Notes under the pieces: generated by a model
The model's database searches: none
Told to the model about the DNA's origin: nothing
What the model saw: the letters and a program-made list of their open reading frames with translations, nothing else
Position numbers and translations under genes: made by a program
Shown: piece by piece, positions 52,997-62,195 of the stretch
Layout: each line of letters starts with the position of its first letter
Position numbering within the stretch: position 1 is the first letter of the stretch
DNA from: Candidatus Eremiobacterota bacterium
GTDB taxonomy: Bacteria > Vulcanimicrobiota > CADAWZ01 > Ess09-12
DNA length: 64,000 nucleotides
Reading direction: 5' to 3'
NCBI GenBank assembly: GCA_031082125.1
Contig: JAVHLM010000001.1
Coordinates: forward strand, 259,972-323,971

Positions 52997-53025
52997 ATTA
53001 TAACCTCCCCCGCAACTTTTTGCAA
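52997..53025 (-). promoter_or_regulatory. sigma-70 promoter of the structured RNA
   Basis: On the minus strand TTGCAA and TATAAT are exactly 17 bases apart. Transcription should start near 52990, at the foot of the outer stem of the RNA. Confidence 0.75.
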
Positions 53026-53105
53026 GAATCGGCAGCAGGAGGTAAGTTCTTTCTTCTTTAATTTCCCATAATACCATGGACCCCATTGAACTGCCGGAGG
53101 AACCA

Positions 53106-55379
53106 TTGAAAAGAACCGCCATAATCCTTGCACTTGTTTTTACCCTTATGCTGTCCAGTCATGCCGCCGCGGGGAACGCCCCACCCCTTTATAAGACAAT
53201 CTTTCAGAGAGCCGGGAATAACACCGGTGCAAAAATCGAGGCCCTGCTGAAAGAGATGACCCTCGAGGAAAAGATCGGGCAGATGTCCCTTCTTGCCTGT
53301 GGATGCGAAGTGGCAGTCTCCGGGAAAAAAGTGTCTTATAAGGACGAGATAAGGGCGGGAAAGGCAGGAGCCCTCTTCGGCGCCTACACGGCAGAGAAGA
53401 CCAGGAGCCTCCAGCGTATCGCCGTCGAGGAGACACGCCTGGGCATCCCTCTCCTCTTCGGCTTTGATGTCCTCCATGGCCACAGGACCATCTTCCCCAT
53501 CCCCCTTGCCGAGTCTTGCAGCTGGGACCTGGAGCAGATGGAGCGTGACGCCCGCATAGCGGCCACCGAGGCTTCCGCCGAGGGGCTCCACTGGACTTTC
53601 GCCCCCATGGTCGATATCGCGCGGGACCCCCGGTGGGGCCGCATCGCTGAAGGTGCAGGCGAGGATCCCTGGCTGGCCTGCCAGATAGCCAGGGCGCGCG
53701 TGAGAGGCTTCCAGGGAAGGGATCTCAGCGCCGATGACTCGTTGCTTGCCTGTGCAAAGCACTACGCGGCATACGGCGCCGCCGAGGGAGGCAGGGATTA
53801 CAACACCGTGGACGTGTCCCTCCGTGCGCTCCGGTCCATATACCTTCCCCCTTTCAGGGCCGCCGTTGCCGAAGGGGCTGCCACGGTGATGACGGCTTTC
53901 AACGAGTTTGACGGCGTCCCCTGCACGGGGAACAGCTTCCTCATCAAGGAAATCCTGAAAGAGAAATGGCACTTCACGGGGTTTGTCGTGAGCGACTACG
54001 CGGCAATCAATGAGATGGTGAACCACGGCACGGCAGCCACTGAAAGGGACGCAAGCGAGGAGGCCGTCAACGCCGGCGTCGATATGGACATGCAGAGCTC
54101 CGCCTACAGGGCCTTTCTTGAAGGGCTGGTAAAAGAGAACAGGGTATCCATGGAGACCATAGACAGGGCAGTGGCAAGGATTCTCACGGCGAAATTCCGC
54201 AAGGGCCTCTTTGATGACCCTTACCGCTTTTCAAGCGAGAAGAGGCAGAAGGAGCATGTCCTCAGGGACAGCTTTGCAATTGAAGCCCGCAGGGCAGCCG
54301 CGAAGTCCATGGTGCTCCTTAAAAACGACAAAGCGCTGCTCCCCCTGGCAAAAGGAGTGAAGACCATTGCCCTCACCGGTCCTCTTGCCGACGACAGGCC
54401 CGCTCTTCTCGGAGGCTGGAGCGCCGCAGGCAGGGGAGAAGATGCAGTCTCAATAAGAGAGGGTATGGGGAAGAGGTTCAAAGGCACGGCACTGCTCTAT
54501 GCAAAGGGTTGCAGCATAGAGGGCGAAAGCCGTGAGGGTTTTGCGGAAGCCCTGGCCATGGCCAGGAGGGCCGACGTGATCGTCGCCTGCATGGGAGAGA
54601 GCGCCGCCATGAGCGGTGAGGCTGCAAGCCGTGCCTCGCTCGACCTGCCCGGAGTGCAGCGCGATTTTCTCATGGAGCTGAAAAAAACAGGAAAGCCCAT
54701 CGTGCTGGTCCTGATTAACGGAAGACCGCTCACCGTTGCCTGGGAGGCCTCCCATACTGACGCCATGCTTGAAGCATGGTTTCCCGGCATCCAGGGAGGC
54801 AATGCCATAGCTGACGTGCTGTCGGGCGACGTGAATCCCTCGGGGAAGCTCACCGTCACATTCCCGCGGAGCCTAGGCCAGATCCCCCTGGCTTATGACG
54901 GGAAGAACACGGGGCGCCCCTTCGATCCCTTCAACAGGTATACCTCGAAATACCTGGACATGCCCACCACGCCTCTGTTTCCTTTCGGATACGGGCTGAG
55001 CTACACGGAGTTCCGGTATTCACCGGTGACGCTCAGCTCCGATGAGCTCCACCTCGATGACGTGCTCACTGTCTCGGTGACAGTGAAAAACATGGGGAGA
55101 TTCGACGGGGAAGAGATAGTGCAGCTTTACCTCCGTGACCTTGTGGGGAGCGTGACGCGCCCCCTGAAAGAGCTCCGGGGCTTCAGGAAGGTCCTGATCC
55201 CTGCGGGACGGGAGCGCCCTGTCACGTTCACCCTCTCGGCAGAGGATCTCGCTTTCTATAGAAGGGATATGAGCTACGGCGCCGAGGAAGGGCAGTTCGA
55301 GGTCTTCGTGGGCCCCCATTCCCAGGAAGGGGAAGGCGCCTGCTTCACCCTCAAGGGGAGCGCCACTTTTCCTGAATAG
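53106..55379 (+). CDS. exported GH3 beta-glucosidase-type glycosidase
   Basis: TTG 53106 is chosen because GGAGG lies 5 bases upstream and a perfect signal peptide follows (read as MKRTAIILALVFTLMLSSHA); ATG 53076 has no ribosome site at a usable distance. The product is 757 residues. It shows the GH3 N-terminal domain: MTLEEKIGQMSLL, GFDVLHGHRTIFPIPLAESC, DPRWGRIAEGAGEDP, CAKHYAAYG and VVSDYAAI with the nucleophile Asp. The (alpha/beta)6 domain follows (SMVLLKNDKALLPL) and then the Fn3-like domain (FPFGYGLSYTEF). It resembles BglX. It would release glucose or other sugars from oligosaccharides in the periplasm. Confidence 0.95.
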   Translation: MKRTAIILALVFTLMLSSHAAAGNAPPLYKTIFQRAGNNTGAKIEALLKEMTLEEKIGQMSLLACGCEVAVSGKKVSYKDEIRAGKAGALFGAYTAEKTRSLQRIAVEETRLGIPLLFGFDVLHGHRTIFPIPLAESCSWDLEQMERDARIAATEASAEGLHWTFAPMVDIARDPRWGRIAEGAGEDPWLACQIARARVRGFQGRDLSADDSLLACAKHYAAYGAAEGGRDYNTVDVSLRALRSIYLPPFRAAVAEGAATVMTAFNEFDGVPCTGNSFLIKEILKEKWHFTGFVVSDYAAINEMVNHGTAATERDASEEAVNAGVDMDMQSSAYRAFLEGLVKENRVSMETIDRAVARILTAKFRKGLFDDPYRFSSEKRQKEHVLRDSFAIEARRAAAKSMVLLKNDKALLPLAKGVKTIALTGPLADDRPALLGGWSAAGRGEDAVSIREGMGKRFKGTALLYAKGCSIEGESREGFAEALAMARRADVIVACMGESAAMSGEAASRASLDLPGVQRDFLMELKKTGKPIVLVLINGRPLTVAWEASHTDAMLEAWFPGIQGGNAIADVLSGDVNPSGKLTVTFPRSLGQIPLAYDGKNTGRPFDPFNRYTSKYLDMPTTPLFPFGYGLSYTEFRYSPVTLSSDELHLDDVLTVSVTVKNMGRFDGEEIVQLYLRDLVGSVTRPLKELRGFRKVLIPAGRERPVTFTLSAEDLAFYRRDMSYGAEEGQFEVFVGPHSQEGEGACFTLKGSATFPE

Positions 55380-55387
55380 GAGCCCTG

Positions 55388-55972
55388 TTAAGGTTCCCGG
55401 TTTTTCCTTATCTTCACGCCGTCAATACCGACCCACTGCTCTTCATCGAGGATTCCCGCGCTCTCCTGCTGGGGTGCCACTCCCTGGGCCAGCTCATGGA
55501 ATTCTTTCTGTGACTCGGCATCCTTGGCTTCCTGAGCCTTGGTTCTTTCGCTCAGCTTTTCGGTGGCGACAGTCTTCATGATTCCCGAAAGGTTCTTCTG
55601 ATGCTCAAGCTCCGAGATCTCGCGACTGAGGCTGTCCTTTTTGCTGTCGCCGCGGTACTGGTATATCATGGAGCCGATGCTCACGGCGTTTCCCGCGACG
55701 CCTATTCCCAGCAGCACCGGTGACTTGAAGGCAATATTGAGGGCCATGCCTAATGCAAATACCGCCACGCCGCCAAGGCCGATTTTCCTGTTGAGGTCAA
55801 GCCTTGAAGCCACCTTCCTGAGCTCTTCCGTGTCTTTCCGGGCATTGTCATCAAGATCGGCCATCCGTTGATCGAGACTGTCTATGCGCTCCCGCATCTC
55901 TTCCGCTGACATGGCTTTCCAGTTGATTGGGGTGGGAGGCGGAGGCCATCCCCCGGGCGGCAGAATGTTCAT
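55388..55972 (-). CDS. membrane protein with flanking coiled coils, function unknown
   Basis: The 194-residue protein has a proline-rich N-terminus, a coiled coil (residues 20-60), two adjacent hydrophobic segments (about 65-82 and 86-105) and a second coiled coil (110-165). A short C-terminal tail contains EEQWVGIDGVKIRKN. No family was recognised. GGGAG precedes the ATG. It is convergent with the GH3 gene and tandem with the upstream reductase gene, but the gap of about 120 bases argues against a shared transcript. Confidence 0.65.
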   Translation of the reverse strand: MNILPPGGWPPPPTPINWKAMSAEEMRERIDSLDQRMADLDDNARKDTEELRKVASRLDLNRKIGLGGVAVFALGMALNIAFKSPVLLGIGVAGNAVSIGSMIYQYRGDSKKDSLSREISELEHQKNLSGIMKTVATEKLSERTKAQEAKDAESQKEFHELAQGVAPQQESAGILDEEQWVGIDGVKIRKNREP

Positions 55973-56094
55973 GGAGCTCCCTCGCTTCCTGGCTTCTTGA
56001 CGGCATGCATGCCAAGGCTTCCGGAAATGATTATACCACAGGAGTGCCGTGAAAATCGAGCCTTTTGTGTTAACAATCCGCCACGGCGGCAGCG

Positions 56095-56835
56095 TTAAAT
56101 CACCATGCCCCCGTCAACACCGATAACCTGACCGTTCACGTAGTCAGACTCATCGGAGGCAAGAAACAGATAGAGATTGGCCACGTCCTCAGGGACACCA
56201 AGCCTTCCCAGGGGCGTCTTGTCCTTCATCATGGTGAGCACTTTTTCAGGGAGCCCCGCCGTCATCTCTGTCTGGATGAACCCAGGCGTCACGGCATTGA
56301 CACAGACGTTTTTCCGGCCCAGTTCCTTGGCCCATGTCTTCGTCATGCCTATGATGCCTGCCTTCGCGGCCGCATAGTTGGTCTGGCCTATGTTGCCATA
56401 GACTCCCACGACTGACGAGGTATTGATGATCTTCCCCTTCCCCTGGGTGACCATTTTTTTGGCCACAGCCTGCGTGCAGAGAAAGACCCCCTTGAGGTTC
56501 ACCTCAATCACCTTGTCCCAGTTCTCCTCGGAGAGCTTGATGAGAAGGGCGTCACGGGTGATGCCGGCGTTATTGACGAGAATATCGATGCGCCCGAAAT
56601 GCTCATGGACTTTCTGCACCATCTTTTCAACCTGCGGGGCCTTGGACACGTCAATGACTATTCCCATGGCTTCAGCACCAAGCGCCTTGATATCCGCCAC
56701 AGTCTTCTCGATATTCTCTTCATTCACGTCACAGACCACCACCTTCGCCCCTTCCCTCGCAAAGACAAGGGCGGCACTTTTCCCTATTCCTGAAGCTGAT
56801 CCCGTGATAATGGCAACTTTATCCTTGAGTCTCAT
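56095..56835 (-). CDS. SDR reductase of the FabG/PhaB type
   Basis: The 246-residue protein is a classical short-chain dehydrogenase: TGSASGIGKSAALVF (NADPH loop, residues 11-25), NNAG near 88, Ser in NTSSVVG near 140, YAAAK near 153 and PGFIQTEM. FabG (3-oxoacyl-ACP reductase) and PhaB (acetoacetyl-CoA reductase) cannot be told apart by motif. The nearby PHA genes favour a supply of (R)-3-hydroxybutyryl-CoA. It is a single gene, divergent from the secreted protein at 57036. AAGGAGAATTCC precedes the ATG. Confidence 0.92.
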   Translation of the reverse strand: MRLKDKVAIITGSASGIGKSAALVFAREGAKVVVCDVNEENIEKTVADIKALGAEAMGIVIDVSKAPQVEKMVQKVHEHFGRIDILVNNAGITRDALLIKLSEENWDKVIEVNLKGVFLCTQAVAKKMVTQGKGKIINTSSVVGVYGNIGQTNYAAAKAGIIGMTKTWAKELGRKNVCVNAVTPGFIQTEMTAGLPEKVLTMMKDKTPLGRLGVPEDVANLYLFLASDESDYVNGQVIGVDGGMVI

Positions 56836-57035
56836 TGGAATTCTCCTTTTCCTTTGAAATATTTTTCTTCTCAGGCATTATTTCGATAAAAAGGGCCCTT
56901 TCACCTCTGAATGGCTTCATTTCCCGCCGGTCCCGCCTCCCGGCCAAAAAATCCCTCTCTTTTATAGAGGAGGTAAGAAGAGCAATATGTAATGATTATA
57001 TCCACTGCCGGACCCATCGCGAGAAAGAGAATGGA

Positions 57036-58199
57036 ATGATGAAATCCCGCCTCGAGAGGCTACTGCAGAGACTCATCGGCCTTTGCCCCATGATGGCAGG
57101 CCTTGCGATTGCTCTTATCGCCATCCTGGCTGTCCCTTCATATGCCGCCCCTGACTGGCCCGACCGGCTCCCCACCGACCAGGAGCTTGCAAATGCCGCG
57201 CAGGAGGCGGCAGCAAGGGATTCCTGGGTGGAGCATGGCAACATCGACATGCCTGGCCAGCCGGGATCGGGAAACGACGGGTCCGTGAGGAAAAAGACCC
57301 TGAGCGTGGCAAGGATATTGAAAGTCCACAACCCTGAGCTGATGAATGATCCAAGGGAGGTGAACAACATCCATGTTGAAGCGAGCGATGCCCTGGTGCT
57401 CTTCAAGGATGTTTACGAGAGCAGTGGGCCGAGCACCGTCGGGGCACCCTACCGGGAGTCATGGTGCCTTTATATGCTGAAGTACGAAGCATCCAAGGGA
57501 TTCAGCTTCGTCCAGATTGTCCCGACATTCCAGACGGCCAGGATTGTCACCAGCTTCAAGAGCTCTCCCTCCGATGAAACCCTTCTTTCCTCCATATCAG
57601 CCTTTCTTGCCAGCTATTATGACAACACTGCCATGGCCACGGGACTTCCCTACGACTCGTCAGAGAGGGCCTGGGGATTTGCCGCACCGCGCGGCGGCGA
57701 CCCCGGAGAGCTCCCGCAATGGGTGATAGTCGCAGGGGGAGCTGCCGCCGTGGCCGCAGCCGCAGCGGCGATCAAGAAAGCCCTGGAGGCAGCCGCCAAG
57801 GCAAAGAAGCCTGCAAAGAAAGATGACAGGGAGCCTCCCGAGAAAAAGGAGAAAAAGAAAAAGCAGAAGCATTACATCCTCCAGCTCTCGTCCCAGTCCC
57901 TCGAGGTGGCGAATGAGAAGCCCGCCTCCCTCAGGGTGGCGGCATGGGAGGTCGATGAGTCGGGATCCTATATGCCTGCCGGCAGCGCATCGCTCCGAAT
58001 CACCGTGCCGCCCCAGGCTTCTTTTCTCAGGGTCTCCCCTGCCTCGGGGACAGGGAGCCTTGATGCATCGGTTGCGCTTGCAGAGACACCCGGTGAGAAT
58101 GCTGTTGAGCTCACAGTGACAGGGAGCGCCGGAAATGTGACGACCCAGGCTTCCGTAAAGGTGACCATCAAGGCAGAGTGCGAGATGGAGTTTTTCTGA
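57036..58199 (+). CDS. exported protein with membrane segment and C-terminal Ig-like domain
   Basis: ATG 57036 (or 57039) starts a 387-residue protein with a long signal peptide (cleavage after SYAA near residue 40). Upstream in-frame sequence has no sensible protein character. Residues 50-230 form an exported domain of unknown type. A hydrophobic Ala-rich helix lies near 235-255, followed by a Lys/Glu-rich stretch (residues 265-290). The last 100 residues are an Ig-like beta domain (QLSSQSLEVANEKPASLRVA, EVDESGSYMPAG). It is clearly related to a domain of the large protein at the left window edge. The 200 bases upstream hold no recognised feature. Confidence 0.75.
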   Translation: MMKSRLERLLQRLIGLCPMMAGLAIALIAILAVPSYAAPDWPDRLPTDQELANAAQEAAARDSWVEHGNIDMPGQPGSGNDGSVRKKTLSVARILKVHNPELMNDPREVNNIHVEASDALVLFKDVYESSGPSTVGAPYRESWCLYMLKYEASKGFSFVQIVPTFQTARIVTSFKSSPSDETLLSSISAFLASYYDNTAMATGLPYDSSERAWGFAAPRGGDPGELPQWVIVAGGAAAVAAAAAAIKKALEAAAKAKKPAKKDDREPPEKKEKKKKQKHYILQLSSQSLEVANEKPASLRVAAWEVDESGSYMPAGSASLRITVPPQASFLRVSPASGTGSLDASVALAETPGENAVELTVTGSAGNVTTQASVKVTIKAECEMEFF

Positions 58200-58211
58200 A
58201 AAAGGCGGGTG

Positions 58212-58240
58212 TTGACATGCGATCGGGAGACCCTTATAAT
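58212..58240 (+). promoter_or_regulatory. perfect consensus promoter of phaR, leaderless start predicted
   Basis: TTGACA (58212-58217) and TATAAT (58235-58240) are exact consensus hexamers 17 bases apart. The predicted transcription start, 7 bases after the -10, is the A of ATG 58247. No ribosome site exists between them. Confidence 0.85.
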
Positions 58241-58246
58241 AGCACT

Positions 58247-58690
58247 ATGGAACCCAGGGTAGTGACCATAAAACGCTACACCAACAGGCGGCTCTACAAC
58301 ATTGACGAGAGCCGCTACGTGAAGCTTGACGAGATAGCCGAAATCATAAGGAGCGGCAGCGACATCAGGGTGATTGACACGCAGAACGACGAGGACATCA
58401 CCAAGCAGATCCTCGCTCAGATTATCCTGGAAGACGAGAAAAACAAGAAGGATCTTCTCCCCGCGTCGCTCCTCTACAAGATCATAAGGGCAAACGAGGG
58501 ATATACCCGTGACTTTTTTGAAAATTACCTGGCAATGACCTTCGATGCCTACGAGACCTACCGCAGTGAGATGGAGCAGCGCCTCCAGACCGTGACCGAC
58601 ATCTCCAGGATCCCCCTTGAGCTGGGCCATATCTTCATGAAAAGCTTCGGCATGGGGAGCCACGGCCCCGCGCGGCCGGAAAAGAAATGA
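58247..58690 (+). CDS. phaR: PHA accumulation regulator PhaR
   Basis: The 147-residue protein matches PhaR: IKRYTNRRLYNIDESRYVKLDEIAEIIRSG at residues 8-37 (DNA-binding part), DIRVIDTQNDEDITKQILAQIILEDE (PHB-accumulation domain) and a C-terminal helix (TRDFFENYLAMTFDAYETY). PhaR represses phasin and related genes and is released by binding nascent PHA granules. The start at 58247 fits the family N-terminus. The message is probably leaderless. The likely targets, phasin and phaC, begin 4 kb downstream, where repeated TTTGCGTAAA motifs lie before the promoter. Confidence 0.93.
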   Translation: MEPRVVTIKRYTNRRLYNIDESRYVKLDEIAEIIRSGSDIRVIDTQNDEDITKQILAQIILEDEKNKKDLLPASLLYKIIRANEGYTRDFFENYLAMTFDAYETYRSEMEQRLQTVTDISRIPLELGHIFMKSFGMGSHGPARPEKK

Positions 58691-58696
58691 AAGCCC

Positions 58697-59809
58697 TCAG
58701 CCCAGGAACTCCCTGAAGTACCTTTCCAGGTATCCCTGCTCAAAGATGCAGGAAAGGTGGCCGTTCCCGCTGTCATAATAGGCACACCGGCAGTCCCTGA
58801 TATGGCGCCGGGCCTTTTCTGCCTGAGCGGGGGTGAACATGCTGTCCGATTTGTCAATCACCATAAGGGTGCGCGCCTCTATATGGCCCAGGGCTTTCTC
58901 GTAGCTCTCGCCACCCTCCCGCAGGTCAAAAAGAGTATTCGCCTTGGCAATGTAGAGATAGGAGTTGGGATCGAAGAACTGCATGCGGGATTTCACCATG
59001 GCTTCTACCTCCTTCTCGACGAGAAACTTGCCTTTCAGGCTCCTGCGGGGATCTTCATATTCACGGTACTCGCTGTCGGCATGGGCGCGGCCGAAGCTGC
59101 GCTCCGCCCACCCCTCGGTCCTTGTGGCCATGAGCAGGTTCTTGAAGGCAAGGAGAAGGCCGTCATAGGGAGGCTCTTTCCCGTAGTAGTCTCCGTTCCT
59201 GAAGTTCGGATCAAGCATGATGGCGTCAATTCCAAGCTGATTAGGCACCATGATGCCATAAGGCCCAATCTCCGGCGTGGCGCACACGGCAATGACCTGC
59301 TCCACTTCAGCAGGGAAATGGCGAGCCCACATGAAGGCCTGAAGCCCCCCCATGGAGGGGCCCGTCACAAGTCGCAGCCTTGGTATCCCCAGGCTCTCGA
59401 GGAGAAGCTTCTGAAGCCTCACTACGTCCTTGAGGGTAAAAATCGGAAATAAGAGACCGTATTCCTTCCCCGTGAGGGGATTCACCGTTGCGGGCCCCGT
59501 GGTGATGACCTTGGGATTATGGAAATTGATATTGGCAGGGGTATCAGAGCAGATGACAAAGAAGCGCTCCGTGTCCAAGGGCTTTCCCGGGCCTATGAGG
59601 CTGTTCCACCAGCCCGGTGCCGGGTCTTCGGGAGAATATCTCCCGGCGGCATGGCCTGTGCCGGTAAAATAGTGGCATACAAGGACAGCATTGTCCCTGC
59701 TCTCCGAGAGTGCGCCGTAAGTCTCGTAGCCAATACTTACAGGGATTGCGGTGTCAGCTTCCTCAAAATGAAAGGACTCCGCGGAAAAACGCTTTTTTTC
59801 CACAATCAT
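58697..59809 (-). CDS. MetX-related alpha/beta hydrolase
   Basis: ATG 59809 has GAGGTGG 5 bases upstream and is preferred to GTG 59818. The 370-residue protein resembles homoserine O-acetyltransferase: PGWWNSLIGPGKPLDTERFFVIC, TGPSMGGLQAFMWA with the nucleophile Ser near 150, Asp in DKSDSMF and His in GNGHLS near the end. Several residues conserved in true MetX are altered (ICSDTPANINFHNP replaces the usual NLLGG region). It belongs to a divergent branch whose acyl acceptor is uncertain. The CoA-transferase gene lies 30 bases upstream on the same strand, so an acyl-CoA or ester role linked to PHA is possible. Confidence 0.8.
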   Translation of the reverse strand: MIVEKKRFSAESFHFEEADTAIPVSIGYETYGALSESRDNAVLVCHYFTGTGHAAGRYSPEDPAPGWWNSLIGPGKPLDTERFFVICSDTPANINFHNPKVITTGPATVNPLTGKEYGLLFPIFTLKDVVRLQKLLLESLGIPRLRLVTGPSMGGLQAFMWARHFPAEVEQVIAVCATPEIGPYGIMVPNQLGIDAIMLDPNFRNGDYYGKEPPYDGLLLAFKNLLMATRTEGWAERSFGRAHADSEYREYEDPRRSLKGKFLVEKEVEAMVKSRMQFFDPNSYLYIAKANTLFDLREGGESYEKALGHIEARTLMVIDKSDSMFTPAQAEKARRHIRDCRCAYYDSGNGHLSCIFEQGYLERYFREFLG

Positions 59810-59839
59810 CGGAACCACCTCGCAAAAGTTTTTCGACAG

Positions 59840-61849
59840 TCAGCGCCTCGCCATTTCTTCCCGGGCTTCCTTGAGCGCCTCATGAGCTTCCTTATGGCTC
59901 TCATAAATATGGGGCGCCACGTTGCGCTCGGCGAGTGCCTCGCCCAGCTTCATTCTCAGGAAGGCGCTCGTGGTATACCTCGTAACACCGCGGTAATACT
60001 TCTTCACCAGATGGGAGACCATATCCATGTATTCATCCATGAGCTCCGGCAGGATCGAGAAATTGTCATAATTTACCACCGTGGAGACTTTCCGGGAGAG
60101 GGGCGACAGGATCTTCTCCGCATGCTTTCTGATTGCCTCGATCTCCCTCGTGGAGCGCACCGAGAGCCCTTCAAAGTTGACAAAGAAAAGGTTTTCCTGA
60201 GGCCTGTACACAAGGCGCTCTTCCAGGGGAACTGCCAGGAGCTCATCACGGAGGCCCATGGGCTCATCGACGAATATGCGCTCATCCATGAGGGGGATAG
60301 TGCCGTGATAAAGGGGACGGAAGTCCATGTGGGCCAGGATATCCTTTTCAATCTCGACGCCGGGCGCCACCTCTACGAGCTCAAGGCCCCGGGCTCCCAG
60401 CGAAAAGACGCACCGCTCGGTGATGAAAAGGACCGGCTGCCCCCGCCTTGCCGCAAGCTCCCCGCTGAAGGTGACATGCTCCACAGCGGCTATGAATTTC
60501 CTCTTCCCGCCCTCTTTCCCTATGTGAAGCTTCCCTCCATGGGCTTTCACTTCGCTCTCTCCGGCCAGGAAGGTGCCTACGAAGACGATCTTCCTGGAAT
60601 TCTGGCTGATGTTGATAAATCCGCCGGCGCCTGCGAGCTTTGAGCCGAAGCGGCTCACGTTCACGTTGCCGAGGGAGTCTGCCTGCGCCATACCCAGGAA
60701 GGCCACGTCGAGGCCGCCGCCATCGTAGAAGTCAAACTGCGAAGGCTGGTCTATTATTGCCTCGGTGTTCACAGCGGCGCCGAAGTTGAGACCCGAAGCA
60801 GGGAGGCCCCCTATGACGCCCGGCTCGGTAGTGAGGGTGATCAGGTCAAGCACTTTCTCCTCGTGGGCCACCGAGGCAACGCCTTCAGGCATTCCTATGC
60901 CCAGGTTCACTACGCTGTTGGGACGGAGCTCGAAGGAGGCGCGCCTGGCGATAATCTTGCGGGCGCTCATCTTCATGGGAGGGACATTCTGCATGGGAAT
61001 CCTTATCTCGCCTGAAAAAGCGGGGCTGTAAGGCTCCGCAAAGGTCTGCCAGTGATGCTTCGGCTCTGCCACCACAATACAGTCTACAAGGATTCCGGGA
61101 ATTTTTACCAGCCGGGGATTAAGGGTGCCCTTCTCAGCGAGGCGCTCAACCTGCACCAGCACGAAGCCTCCCGAGTTTTTGGCCGCCATGGCGATGGCCT
61201 GGGCCTCCAGCGTGAGCGATTCGCGCTCCATCGTCACATTCCCGTCAGTGTCGGCCGTGGTGCCCCTGAGGAGCGCCACGTTGATCGGGAAGGCCCTGTA
61301 AAACAGGTATTCCTCTCCATCAATAGTCATGACGCGCACAATGTCTTCCCTGGTCTTCTCGTTGAGCTTTCCGCCGCCTTTCCGGGGATCGACAAAGGTC
61401 CCAAGCCCCACCGGGGTGAGGGTCCCTGGCTTATGGGCCGCAATGTCCCTGAAGAGGTGCGAGATGCACCCCTGGGGAAGGTTGTAGGCCTCTATCCGGT
61501 TTTCCAGGGCCAGCTTCCCCAGGGCCGGCACAAGACCCCAGTGCCCGCCGATGACGCGGTGCAGAAGCCCCTCGAGGGCAAGCATGTTAAGGCCCCGCTC
61601 CTTGCCGTCACCCTGGCCTGCCGCATAGACAAGGGTGAGCCCGCGGGGCGAGCCGGTCTCTTCATGCCGCTCCCTCAATGCCAGGGCCAGGGCCTCCGCA
61701 AAGCCGATACCCACGAATCCGCCTGTGGCAATCGTGTCACCATCCCTTATCAGATTGACGGCCTCCTGGGCAGTGACGACCTTGCCCTTTGCCATGGAAA
61801 GCGCCGGCGTTGAAGCCATGAGGGGATGAACTGCTGGATGTCTCTGCAT
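59840..61849 (-). CDS. acyl-CoA:carboxylate CoA-transferase (propionate/acetate CoA-transferase type)
   Basis: The 669-residue protein has both CoA-transferase halves in one chain: [30 protein letters not shown] at residues 24-53 and [21 protein letters not shown] in the second half. The catalytic Glu lies in TTEPGVIGG, followed by [21 protein letters not shown]. About 130 extra residues at the C-terminus are helical ([21 protein letters not shown]) and make it longer than Pct (about 520). It would exchange CoA between acyl-CoA and short-chain acids, linking acetate, propionate or hydroxybutyrate to PHA precursors. AAGGAG lies 9 bases before the ATG. It is divergent from the phasin operon. 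Confidence 0.9.
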   Translation of the reverse strand: MQRHPAVHPLMASTPALSMAKGKVVTAQEAVNLIRDGDTIATGGFVGIGFAEALALALRERHEETGSPRGLTLVYAAGQGDGKERGLNMLALEGLLHRVIGGHWGLVPALGKLALENRIEAYNLPQGCISHLFRDIAAHKPGTLTPVGLGTFVDPRKGGGKLNEKTREDIVRVMTIDGEEYLFYRAFPINVALLRGTTADTDGNVTMERESLTLEAQAIAMAAKNSGGFVLVQVERLAEKGTLNPRLVKIPGILVDCIVVAEPKHHWQTFAEPYSPAFSGEIRIPMQNVPPMKMSARKIIARRASFELRPNSVVNLGIGMPEGVASVAHEEKVLDLITLTTEPGVIGGLPASGLNFGAAVNTEAIIDQPSQFDFYDGGGLDVAFLGMAQADSLGNVNVSRFGSKLAGAGGFINISQNSRKIVFVGTFLAGESEVKAHGGKLHIGKEGGKRKFIAAVEHVTFSGELAARRGQPVLFITERCVFSLGARGLELVEVAPGVEIEKDILAHMDFRPLYHGTIPLMDERIFVDEPMGLRDELLAVPLEERLVYRPQENLFFVNFEGLSVRSTREIEAIRKHAEKILSPLSRKVSTVVNYDNFSILPELMDEYMDMVSHLVKKYYRGVTRYTTSAFLRMKLGEALAERNVAPHIYESHKEAHEALKEAREEMARR

Positions 61850-61961
61850 GGTGACACACTCCTTTTTTATCCTGTCAAGGCCGCCGCTTCCATGGGAATC
61901 AGGGCCTTTCCGTATAATCTTCCTGACGGCGGGGAAATCCCCTTTCCCTGTGGATTTTGCT

Positions 61962-62123
61962 TATGCGTAATATCCCCCTTCCAAAAGGCTCTTTTTGCAG
62001 GCCCAGAGGCGTTTTCAGTTTTTGCGTAAAGTATTTTGCATTTGCGTTATAAAAAACCGCAATTATGCCGTTTTTATGCAGTATTTTTCATTTTTATGAA
62101 AATTTATTTCGCATTTGCGTAAA
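61962..62123. promoter_or_regulatory. cluster of TTTGCGTAAA-like motifs, PhaR operator candidate
   Basis: TTTGCGTAAA occurs exactly at 62021-62030 and 62114-62123. Related copies are TTTGCGTTAT at 62041-62050 and TATGCGTAAT at 61962-61971. GCATTTGCGT is repeated at 62038-62047 and 62111-62120. The first two TTTGCGT copies are 20 bp apart, and the last ends 6 bases before the phasin -35 box. TGC/GCA-rich sites are known for PhaR in Paracoccus and Rhodobacter, so PhaR binding is a reasonable inference. The same 340-base gap also holds the upstream region of the divergent CoA-transferase gene. Confidence 0.55.
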
Positions 62124-62129
62124 AAAGCA

Positions 62130-62158
62130 TTGACAAACGTACCCTTTCCATGTATAAT
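62130..62158 (+). promoter_or_regulatory. consensus promoter of the phasin-phaC operon
   Basis: TTGACA (62130-62135) and TATAAT (62153-62158) are perfect consensus boxes 17 bases apart. The start near 62165 gives a leader of about 31 bases with AAGGAGG. Confidence 0.9.
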
Positions 62159-62195
62159 GTGCCCATAAGCCAAAATCAAAAAGGAGGAATTGACA

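Noticed and set aside
59519-60643. 374-codon plus-strand open frame
   Set aside because: Antisense to the CoA-transferase and hydrolase genes, both with clear catalytic motifs.
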